A DNA stretch of 10,096 bases, from the NCBI GenBank assembly GCA_947458305.1, contig CANGZO010000074.1:1-10096 (forward strand), read 5' to 3'. Shown here piece after piece: positions 1 through 6,072 of this stretch. How positions within the stretch are numbered: the stretch's first letter is position 1; every line of letters begins with the position of its first letter. A program made the translations under genes and the position numbers. This DNA is from Comamonadaceae bacterium (GTDB lineage Bacteria > Pseudomonadota > Gammaproteobacteria > Burkholderiales > Burkholderiaceae_C). Under the pieces are notes generated by a model that had not been told where the DNA came from, did no database searches, and worked only from the letters and a program-made list of their open reading frames with translations.

Positions 1-1521
1 ACCCGTGAAAGTGCTGGCGCCGGTCAGCGTGAGGGTGGTGTTGCCCACTTTGCGCAGGCTGCCGTCGCCACTGATGACGCCACCAAACGTGAGGTTGTTG
101 CCGTCGATTTCGAGCTGACCGCCGGTGCCCAAAGTCAGGGCGGCCACGCCGGTACCCGTGCCTTGCACCACAGAAATCAGGGTTTGGCGTTTGCCATTCA
201 GGTCAAAGGTTGCGCCAGGGTTGATGGTCAGGGCGGAGGCGGCGCTGAAGGCCTGGTCGGCGCCCAGGCGCAAGGTGCCAGCCTGCACTGTGGTGGCACC
301 TGTGTGAACATTGGTGCCTGACAGCGTGAGCGTGCCTGTGCCCGCCTTGATCAGGCGGCCAGAGTCAAACAGGGTGCCGCTGAAAGTGGCGCTGCCTGCG
401 CTGATGTTGTAGGTGCCCGCTGCGAAGTTGTTCACGCCAACGGTCAGGCCCGCGTTGGCGGTGCCACCCCAACCCATTTGCACGGCGCCCGAGCCCGTCA
501 GGGCGTCGACGCGGACATCGGCCTCAACAGTGCGAAAGACCGCTTGGGCGGCCACGTTCAGGCTGGCCAGGTTGTTGGTCCAGATTTCGTTGGACGATGC
601 GCCGCCGGTGAAGGTACCGGCTTGAACGTCGATCAGGCCGCCTGAGCCCATGGCAAAAGTGGCGGCTGTTGTTCCCCACAAAGCCGTACCGAAACCGGTT
701 TTTAGCAAGGTGCCCGTGCCGGTGAAGCTGGTGTTGTTGCCGTAATCCAACCAAGCATCGGTGTGCAGTCTCAGCACCGCCCCTGTGGCGATGTTGAAAG
801 ACGGCGAGCGGTAGCCGCCTTCGCTCAGCAGCAAGGTGCCCGCGTTGATGGCAGTGGCCCCGGTGTAGGTGTTCAGGCCGCTCAGGGTCAAGGTGTCTGC
901 ACCAACCTTGGTCAGGGCCAGCTTGCCCCCGGCTGTGCCGTCACCGATCACGCCGCTGAAAGGGGAGGTGTTGCCGCTCACGGTCAGGGTGGCGACTGCG
1001 CCTGTCAGGGCACCGCTGGTGATGCTGCCCGCGCCTTCGATGGCGGCGACCGTGTCGCTGCTGTTGAGCTGGTAGGTGGCGCCTTGTGCGACCTTCACGG
1101 TGGTGGCATCGGCCAGGCTGCCGCTGACGGCCAGCACACCGGCCTGGATGTCGGTGCTGCCCGAATAGGTGTGCGCGCCGCCCAGCACCAAGGTGCCCGC
1201 ACCGGTTTTGATCAGGCCGCTGCCCGCGTTGGCGCCGGTGATGATGCCGTTGTAGGTGGCGGTGAAACCGCTGGCCACTTCGATCGTGCCTTGTCCTAGC
1301 ACACGGATGCCGCGCTCGGGGTCGAGTGCCAAGGTGGCGTTGATTTTGAGTTTGCCGCCGTCCTCGATGACCAAGCGGCCAGCGGTGGGGGTGGGCACAT
1401 TGGGGCCCAATTGCAGGTCGCTGGTGATGGTGAGCGTGCCGCCGCGCACCACGGTGTTGCCGGTGTGGGTGCTGTTGCCGGTAAGGTTCAATTCGCCCAG
1501 GCCGGTCTTGATGAAGTCGCC
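1..1521 (-). repeat. Six autotransporter-associated beta-strand (PATR-type) protein repeats
   Basis: The encoded protein repeats a pattern of about 32 residues: G-x-G-x-L-x-K-x-G-x-G-T-L-x-L-x-G-x-N-x-Y-T-G-x-T-x-I-x-A-G-T-L-x-L. Copies lie at residues 409-440 (1426-1521), 510-541 (1123-1218), 607-640 (826-927), 678-712 (610-714, the most divergent), 796-828 (262-360) and 895 onward (1-63, cut by the edge). They are separated by roughly 40 to 85 residues of less conserved beta-rich sequence. The pattern matches the autotransporter-associated beta strand repeat, also called passenger-associated transport repeat. Such repeats form rungs of beta-helical passengers and have been linked to efficient export in Helicobacter autotransporters. 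At the DNA level the copies have diverged, so this is not a recent tandem duplication. Confidence 0.8.
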
Positions 1522-2745
1522 CGAGCCGGTGTAGCCGCCATTGAAACTGAGGGTTTGGCCTTCGGTCACGTCGATCGAGGCGAGCAAGGGGTTCAGGCCT
1601 GCAGGGGTGAGGGCGTTGCCTGCGGCATCGCGGATCACCGCGCCATTCAGGCTGATTTGCCCCAGCTGGACACCTTGCGTGAAATCGTTGCCGCTGTAGC
1701 GGTAAACCAGTTTGCCGGTGGCCAGGTCGGACTCGGCCGCGAGAAAGCTGGCGCTGCGGGCGGCACCGCCCGTGGTCAAAGCCAAGGTGGAATTGGCCAG
1801 GTTGGTGCTGGCTGCAACGCTTTCGGTCAGATTGACGGTGACGGTGATGGCCGCCCCCGAGAAGCTGATCTGTGTGGTGGCAGCGGCGGGTGGCGTGGTG
1901 TCAAGCAACAGGCCCAAGGCGTCCAGCAGTTCCGTGTCCAAGGCGGAAGTGGCATCGACTTGACCCAGACGCAATTCGAGCGTGTTGTTGCCGCCGAATT
2001 GCCGGCTACCGGTGTCGTCGCTCGAAGCGGCCACATCGGCACCGGTCAGGCCTTGCAGGGTTTGCAAAAAGACGAGGCCGGCATCGCCCGAGCCGACATC
2101 GCAACCGTAGAGCAGGATGTCGGCGTTGGCCGTCAGCGATGCTTGCCAGTTGAGAATTTCGGCTTGACGCGCTTGCAATGTGCTGTTGTCCAGACGCAAC
2201 TCACCCAGCAGCAAAGTGCCGGGCTCGCCATGGCTGATGATGTGCAGCTCTTGGATTTGGCTGCGGCTTGCCAGCAGCTGAGAAATTTGGCTCAGTTCGT
2301 CGGTGCCTTCGGCGAGTTCCACCACCTCGCCTTTGTCGGCCAAGCCCAAAGCGATCCGGTCTGACTCGTGCAAGGATCCACTGACGATGATCAAGCGAGT
2401 TTCGACATTTGGGGGTGGTGCCAAAAACGTTTCGCTCTGCTCGGCTTTTTCTTCAGTCGCTGACTTGGATGGGGGGACAGCGAGCGCTTGTGGAATTACC
2501 ACGTCCGGTTCTTGGGCGCTGGCAGGCGCCGCTTTGTTTTGACTGGCTGCTTCCAGGGCTGTGGGTGGGTCCAGGGTCAATTCGACCGTTGATGCGGCAG
2601 CGCCGTCAAACATCATCCTTTGTTCGAGCACCAGCATCTCTGCGGGTTGGCGAACTTTGCGCTTGCGCTTTGGCGCCATGTCGGCGGGACCTGCTGACTT
2701 AGGCACTTCGGTCAGTTGAATGGATGTGTTCTTTTTCTGGGCCAT
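1..2745 (-). CDS. Giant surface/adhesin-like protein, N-terminal part (LEPR-type motif, DUF4347, Ig-like domain, beta-strand repeats)
   Basis: The frame stays open from an ATG at 2745 to the left edge, giving 915 residues with no stop, so the C-terminus is missing. There is no signal peptide: the first 35 residues are polar and basic (KRKRK at 26-30). LEQRMMFDGA at 40-49 matches the LEPR-xLF motif found near the N-terminus of very large repetitive surface proteins. Residues about 118-260 look like DUF4347 (IISHG with His172, LYGCDVG with Cys215). Residues about 290-385 resemble a bacterial Ig-like/SwmB-type domain (QISLNGAVIRDAAGN). From 409 on come autotransporter-associated beta-strand repeats. 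Composition is Gly/Thr/Ser/Ala-rich, typical of exported beta-helical passengers. An in-frame ATG at 2754 would add three residues; neither start has a clear ribosome-binding site. It lies 58 bp downstream of the adaptor and TolC genes, so it is probably their export substrate (inference). Whether it ends in a type I secretion signal or an autotransporter barrel cannot be seen. Confidence 0.85.
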   Translation of the reverse strand, partial: MAQKKNTSIQLTEVPKSAGPADMAPKRKRKVRQPAEMLVLEQRMMFDGAAASTVELTLDPPTALEAASQNKAAPASAQEPDVVIPQALAVPPSKSATEEKAEQSETFLAPPPNVETRLIIVSGSLHESDRIALGLADKGEVVELAEGTDELSQISQLLASRSQIQELHIISHGEPGTLLLGELRLDNSTLQARQAEILNWQASLTANADILLYGCDVGSGDAGLVFLQTLQGLTGADVAASSDDTGSRQFGGNNTLELRLGQVDATSALDTELLDALGLLLDTTPPAAATTQISFSGAAITVTVNLTESVAASTNLANSTLALTTGGAARSASFLAAESDLATGKLVYRYSGNDFTQGVQLGQISLNGAVIRDAAGNALTPAGLNPLLASIDVTEGQTLSFNGGYTGSGDFIKTGLGELNLTGNSTHTGNTVVRGGTLTITSDLQLGPNVPTPTAGRLVIEDGGKLKINATLALDPERGIRVLGQGTIEVASGFTATYNGIITGANAGSGLIKTGAGTLVLGGAHTYSGSTDIQAGVLAVSGSLADATTVKVAQGATYQLNSSDTVAAIEGAGSITSGALTGAVATLTVSGNTSPFSGVIGDGTAGGKLALTKVGADTLTLSGLNTYTGATAINAGTLLLSEGGYRSPSFNIATGAVLRLHTDAWLDYGNNTSFTGTGTLLKTGFGTALWGTTAATFAMGSGGLIDVQAGTFTGGASSNEIWTNNLASLNVAAQAVFRTVEADVRVDALTGSGAVQMGWGGTANAGLTVGVNNFAAGTYNISAGSATFSGTLFDSGRLIKAGTGTLTLSGTNVHTGATTVQAGTLRLGADQAFSAASALTINPGATFDLNGKRQTLISVVQGTGTGVAALTLGTGGQLEIDGNNLTFGGVISGDGSLRKVGNTTLTLTGASTFTG

Positions 2746-2803
2746 GCTGGGCATTCGGTTCTGGGAGGCGGCAAAGGCAAGGACGACCTTTGGCTCGGGT
2801 TGA

Positions 2804-3562
2804 TCAGGGCAACTGCAAGCGGCCACTCATGCCCGCTTTGAGGTCCGCAACGTGACCTTCAAGATTGGCCACCACCTTGATGGATTGGCTCACGGGGTCA
2901 ATCCTGGGGCTGATGCGCACAATTCGTGCGACCGCATTGCGGCGCACTTCGTCCACGCTGACACGCACCACCATGCCGACACGCAAACGGGACAGCCAAG
3001 TGGAGGGCGCTAAAAATTCGAGTTCGTATGCGGAGTCGTCCAGCACATCCACCAGGGGGGTGCCGGGCTGAACGTATTGCTGTTCACGGATGCGTTGCTC
3101 GGCCACGATGCCGGCAAAGGGGGCTTTGATCTCGCATTTTGACAGCTGGGTCTCGCTGATGCGCAATTCGGCTTGGGACTTTTCGACCGCGTTTTTGGCC
3201 AGATCCAGTTCCATCAGCCCTGCGGCATTGAGCTCGGCTAAGCGTTGGTTGGCTTGCAAGCTGCGCTGCGCCCCGGCCAACTCGGCGGTCGATTTCGCAC
3301 GCTGGGCGTCGTGCAGTGCGCAGTCGAGTTGGATCAAAGGGGTGCCCATCTCAAAACGCTGGCCTTCTTTCACCAGGATGCGCTGCGCCACAGCCCCGAT
3401 TTCAGACGACAGGGTGGTGTGACGGATGGCCCGCAACTGCGCGCGAATTTCTTGCCTGTCCACGCCTGAAGTCCCTGTGGCCTGAGCTTGGACGCCAGAG
3501 GCGAGACACAGAGCCATCCATCCGGCGGCCAACCCAGCGTGAAAACGGTCAACGTGCAACAT
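2804..3562 (-). CDS. Periplasmic adaptor subunit (HlyD/membrane-fusion protein family)
   Basis: The 252-residue protein would bridge an inner-membrane exporter and the TolC-like channel in the periplasm. Residues 1-26 form a signal peptide ending in SGVQA-QA, so the protein is probably secreted to the periplasm rather than anchored by a retained helix. The biotinyl-lipoyl-like domain is split into two halves, about 45-80 (LSSEIGAVAQRILVKEGQ, GTPLIQLD) and 143-175 (CEIKAPFAGIVAEQ, GTPLVDVLD). They flank an alpha-helical hairpin at 83-140. A beta-barrel-type region follows (178-252, ending KAGMSGRLQLP). At 252 residues it is short for the family and seems to lack a full membrane-proximal domain. 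Cys81 and Cys143 sit at the two ends of the hairpin. The start overlaps the end of the TolC gene by 14 bp, indicating translational coupling; a GAAGA ribosome-binding site lies upstream of the ATG. It could serve either an RND efflux or a type I export system; the giant surface protein downstream favours protein export. Confidence 0.88.
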   Translation of the reverse strand: MLHVDRFHAGLAAGWMALCLASGVQAQATGTSGVDRQEIRAQLRAIRHTTLSSEIGAVAQRILVKEGQRFEMGTPLIQLDCALHDAQRAKSTAELAGAQRSLQANQRLAELNAAGLMELDLAKNAVEKSQAELRISETQLSKCEIKAPFAGIVAEQRIREQQYVQPGTPLVDVLDDSAYELEFLAPSTWLSRLRVGMVVRVSVDEVRRNAVARIVRISPRIDPVSQSIKVVANLEGHVADLKAGMSGRLQLP

Positions 3563-5033
3563 GTGAAATCTTCAATGTCGGGTTGTCTGTCAGCGAGGGG
3601 GATTGCGAGACTTTTTCAATGATGTCTTTGAGTGCCAGGCGATCGACATTGGCATCGTCAAACTCCAGCCCCATGACCGCACGCAGGCGACTTTCTGCGA
3701 CCTGCACTTGCGCGACCGATTGGTAGCGGCGGAATTGGCTGAGCAAAGCGCTGGCTTGGGCGTTGACGGTTTCCAAGCTGCCCCGCATCAAGGCTTGCTC
3801 ACGCGCGGAGGCCAAATTGGCCAAGCGGCTGTCAACAGCCCAAATTTGTTCGGCCCGTTGGTTTTGTTTTTGGGTGTTTTGCCAGTTGAGTCGGCCCAGA
3901 TGCACTTGTGTCAAAACAGCCATTTGCATGACCATGCGACGCTGGTCGGCAAGCGCTACACCGGCTTCGGCTAAGCGCATTTGGGCAGGGCCGGTGAACA
4001 GGTTCATCAGGTTGAATGACAACTGCAAGCTCGCTTGCTCCCATTGGTTGTGCACCTGGTAGCTGTCGGTGTCGTATTTGGCCGAAACGCCGAAGGTCAA
4101 GTTGGGGAACATTCTGGCCAGAACCTTGCGGGTTTCGTCGCGTGCTATTCGGCCTTGGTGCTGCACTTCACGCAGATCGGCATTGCGCTCAAGGGCCGTG
4201 TTTTCAAGCACCTCGATGGGTGTCGTGAACGCTTTGTTCAAATCAGGCCATCGGGTATCGAGGGTCAATGTTTGGCCCGATGGCGCGTTGATCAAGGTGG
4301 CCAGCTCCACCTGGGCGGGTGCCAAATCTTGATCAATGAGTTCCAGTGTGCGCAGGCTCTCCAGCAATTGCTTTTGAAATGTGAGTGACTCCGTGGGTGC
4401 CCGGACTCTTTCTGTTTCGATGGCCCTGGAGTCTTCCAGCGCTTTTTCGGCCTTTGCAATGGTGTTTTTCAGATCTTCTCGCATGGCCTGGGCACAGGCA
4501 GCACGCCAGTAGGCGCTGCGCACATCCTGGATCAGGGTGTGGATCAGTTTGCGGCGGCGTTCGTTGGCAATGTGGACCCGCTCGCGTGCTTGCTTGGAGT
4601 TGTAGTACCCCACCCCAAACTCCAACAGGCTCCAAGAGACGCCCACGTCCTGGATGGTGTGGTTGCGGTCTGTGGTGGCGTTGCTGGGGGTTCCGTTGGA
4701 GTTGCGCCTCAGGAGTTCTTGGCTGCGGTTATTGCGGTCGATTTGCGCGCGGGCGCGGGGCAGCATTTCCTGCAAGGCCGACTCGTACTGGCCAGAGGCA
4801 ATTTCCATTTCCAGTTGTTTGGCGCGGCGGTCCAAGTTGTACTTCAGGCCCCGCGCGATGGCTTCATTCAGTGTCAGTGTGCCCACAATGGGCTCGACTT
4901 GGAGTTGTGCCAACTCTTGCTGCCATGATGCTTTGGTTGGTGTGGGCAAAGCCAAGTCTGTCGGGAGTTGTGCACACCCCATCAGCAAGCTTGGAAAAAC
5001 CAACAAGGGTCCTAATTTTCGATTCACGCTCAT
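3549..5033 (-). CDS. TolC/OprM-type outer-membrane channel lipoprotein
   Basis: This 494-residue protein belongs to the outer-membrane efflux protein family, whose trimers form a channel through the outer membrane and a periplasmic tunnel. The chosen ATG at 5033 gives MSVNRKLGPLLVFPSLLMGC, a lipoprotein signal with lipobox LMGC, so Cys20 should be lipidated as in OprM and CusC. Residue +2 is Ala, not Asp, which fits the outer membrane. A TTG at 5057 would extend it by eight residues but weakens the signal peptide. The mature part shows the family's two long alpha-helical repeats (LNEAIARGLKYNLDRRAKQLEMEIASGQYESALQ near the N-terminus; ALERNADLREVQHQ starting the second half). FGVSAKYD and LQLSFNLMNLF look like beta strands of the barrel. 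It is first in the operon with the adaptor and giant protein. Specificity for that substrate is inferred from gene order only. Confidence 0.9.
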   Translation of the reverse strand: MSVNRKLGPLLVFPSLLMGCAQLPTDLALPTPTKASWQQELAQLQVEPIVGTLTLNEAIARGLKYNLDRRAKQLEMEIASGQYESALQEMLPRARAQIDRNNRSQELLRRNSNGTPSNATTDRNHTIQDVGVSWSLLEFGVGYYNSKQARERVHIANERRRKLIHTLIQDVRSAYWRAACAQAMREDLKNTIAKAEKALEDSRAIETERVRAPTESLTFQKQLLESLRTLELIDQDLAPAQVELATLINAPSGQTLTLDTRWPDLNKAFTTPIEVLENTALERNADLREVQHQGRIARDETRKVLARMFPNLTFGVSAKYDTDSYQVHNQWEQASLQLSFNLMNLFTGPAQMRLAEAGVALADQRRMVMQMAVLTQVHLGRLNWQNTQKQNQRAEQIWAVDSRLANLASAREQALMRGSLETVNAQASALLSQFRRYQSVAQVQVAESRLRAVMGLEFDDANVDRLALKDIIEKVSQSPSLTDNPTLKISHVAR

Positions 5034-5161
5034 TTCCCTGCGGTGCTGTTTTCTCAAGGTTGATATAAGTTATAAATTCAGCAATTAATGTTTATTTAAT
5101 TGGAGATTTACGCTTAATCAAAAACATTGATAGTTTTGCAAATTCACATTCTGGTGTACAC

Positions 5162-5173
5162 CCCTAATTAGGG
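5162..5173. promoter_or_regulatory. Perfect 12-bp palindrome, candidate response-regulator operator
   Basis: CCCTAATTAGGG reads the same on both strands. With one flanking base pair more on each side it can be read as two heptamers, ACCCCTA and TAGGGAT, around a central AT. That resembles the 7-2-7 inverted heptamers bound by NarL/FixJ-family dimers. It lies about 130 bp upstream of the TolC-like gene start and about 190 bp upstream of the regulator start. Binding by the neighbouring regulator is an inference. Confidence 0.4.
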
Positions 5174-5291
5174 ATGTTTTGGTGTGTTTTGCAGGAATAC
5201 ATTGAATATTAAATAATTCCTATTTGTAAAAAATAAGATTTTTAGTGGCGAATTTTTGGCGACTGGTGGGGTTCAGTGGAAGAGGTGCCGC

Positions 5292-5309
5292 CACCCCCAA
5301 AAGGGGGTG
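5292..5309. repeat. GC-rich inverted repeat upstream of the response regulator
   Basis: CACCCCC and GGGGGTG (7-bp arms) are separated by AAAA. A weaker outer pairing AGAGG (5281-5285) with CCTCT (5319-5323) encloses it. No T-run follows on either strand, so it is not a standard intrinsic terminator. It lies 57 bp before the regulator start codon and could be an operator or a leader-RNA hairpin. Confidence 0.45.
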
Positions 5310-5365
5310 TTCGCCACGCCTCTCAAAATCTAAGATGACTTTTCAAGTGTTTTTGCGAAATTGAA

Positions 5366-5995
5366 ATGACTAATTCGACATTGGGTCACGTCTTTGTTGT
5401 CGATGACAATCCGGACATCCGGTTCTATTTGACGGACTTGCTCCAAAAAATGGGCTACAGCGTTGAAGGCTTTGAAGGTGCGCAAGCTTTCTTGTCTTTG
5501 TCGATGGACATCTTTCCTGCGGTTTTGGTTCTTGATGTCCGAATGCCGGGAATTTCAGGCATCGAACTGCAGAACCAGTTGCAGTCTCAAGGCCGACACA
5601 CCCCGATTGTTTTCATGAGCGGCGAGTGCCAATCGGAAGAGATCATCCAGGCCATGAAGGGGCGGCCGATCGAATTTTTGTTGAAGCCGTTTCGTATCCA
5701 GCACCTTATTGATGCGATTGACAAAGGCCTGCTGTTGGATCTGGACAATCGGCGTCAGTTCCTCCGGCACAACGAGGTGCGCCGCAGGTATGAGACTCTG
5801 AGTGCACGTGAATCTGATGTGTTTGGCTTGATGCTGCAAGGGCACACCAACAAAGGCATTTCCGCGCATTTGGAGATGTTGCCCGATACCGCCAAAAAGC
5901 ACCGCGCCAACATCCTCGAAAAAATGCAGGTCCATAACTTGGCCGAGCTGATTGATTTGTGCAAGGAAGTGGACTTGTCGAGACTGCGAGCCTGA
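5366..5995 (+). CDS. FixJ/NarL-family two-component response regulator
   Basis: The 209-residue protein has a receiver domain at about 7-120 and a LuxR-type helix-turn-helix at about 142-200, the layout of FixJ and related DNA-binding regulators. Receiver residues are intact: acidic pocket Asp13/Asp14, phosphoacceptor Asp57 in LVLDVRMPG, Ser85 in the Thr/Ser position (FMSG) and Lys107 in LLKPF. The output domain follows the family pattern (LSARESDVFGLMLQGHTNKGISAHL, then DTAKKHRANILEKM), so it should dimerise and bind DNA when phosphorylated. It is transcribed divergently from the TolC/adaptor/giant-protein operon and shares its intergenic region, which makes that operon its likeliest target (inference). 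No histidine kinase is encoded next to it in the window. No strong ribosome-binding site precedes the ATG. An intrinsic terminator follows 34 bp after the stop. Confidence 0.92.
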   Translation: MTNSTLGHVFVVDDNPDIRFYLTDLLQKMGYSVEGFEGAQAFLSLSMDIFPAVLVLDVRMPGISGIELQNQLQSQGRHTPIVFMSGECQSEEIIQAMKGRPIEFLLKPFRIQHLIDAIDKGLLLDLDNRRQFLRHNEVRRRYETLSARESDVFGLMLQGHTNKGISAHLEMLPDTAKKHRANILEKMQVHNLAELIDLCKEVDLSRLRA

Positions 5996-6028
5996 CATGC
6001 TGCTTGAACTCGTTCAGTGTCGAGACAC

Positions 6029-6054
6029 AAAAAAACGGCCCGAAGGCCGTTTTT
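6029..6054. terminator. Bidirectional intrinsic terminator between response regulator and argG
   Basis: ACGGCC (6035-6040) pairs with GGCCGT (6045-6050) around a CGAA tetraloop. The stem is extended by an A-run on the left and a T-run on the right to 10 bp. The A-run and T-run provide a U-tract in both directions, which suits its position between the convergent regulator (stop at 5995) and argG (stop at 6073). Confidence 0.88.
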
Positions 6055-6072
6055 CATTGAAGCATCAACGCA

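Larger units (their letters stand above)
5034..5365. promoter_or_regulatory. AT-rich divergent intergenic region between the export operon and the response regulator
   Basis: These 332 bp contain no convincing gene and are much more AT-rich than the coding regions around them. They must hold the promoters of the leftward operon and of the rightward regulator. On the minus strand TATAAC (5069-5074) and TTATAT (5063-5068) are possible -10 boxes, but no TTGACA-like -35 lies at the right distance, as expected for an activator-dependent promoter. Repeated elements are a 12-bp palindrome (5162-5173), GTTTTG twice 10 bp apart (5176-5181, 5186-5191), TGGCGA twice 11 bp apart (5246-5251, 5257-5262) and a GC-rich inverted repeat (5292-5309). 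The direct repeats are about one helical turn apart, which would put bound proteins on the same DNA face. Confidence 0.5.

Noticed and set aside
1411..2364. 317-codon open frame on the plus strand
   Set aside because: It lies opposite the DUF4347/Ig/repeat-coding frame, which has clear motifs; the plus frame has none.
2650..2673. PKRKRKV in the giant protein resembles the SV40 nuclear localisation signal
   Set aside because: Basic stretches commonly precede the LEPR-type motif in such bacterial proteins, and short basic matches arise easily; nothing else suggests a host-nuclear effector.
5034..5365. Possible small gene, mobile-element remnant or riboswitch in the AT-rich intergenic region
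   Set aside because: No coding frame with a ribosome-binding site, no terminal repeats or transposase fragments and no recognised riboswitch pattern; the low GC fits a promoter region.
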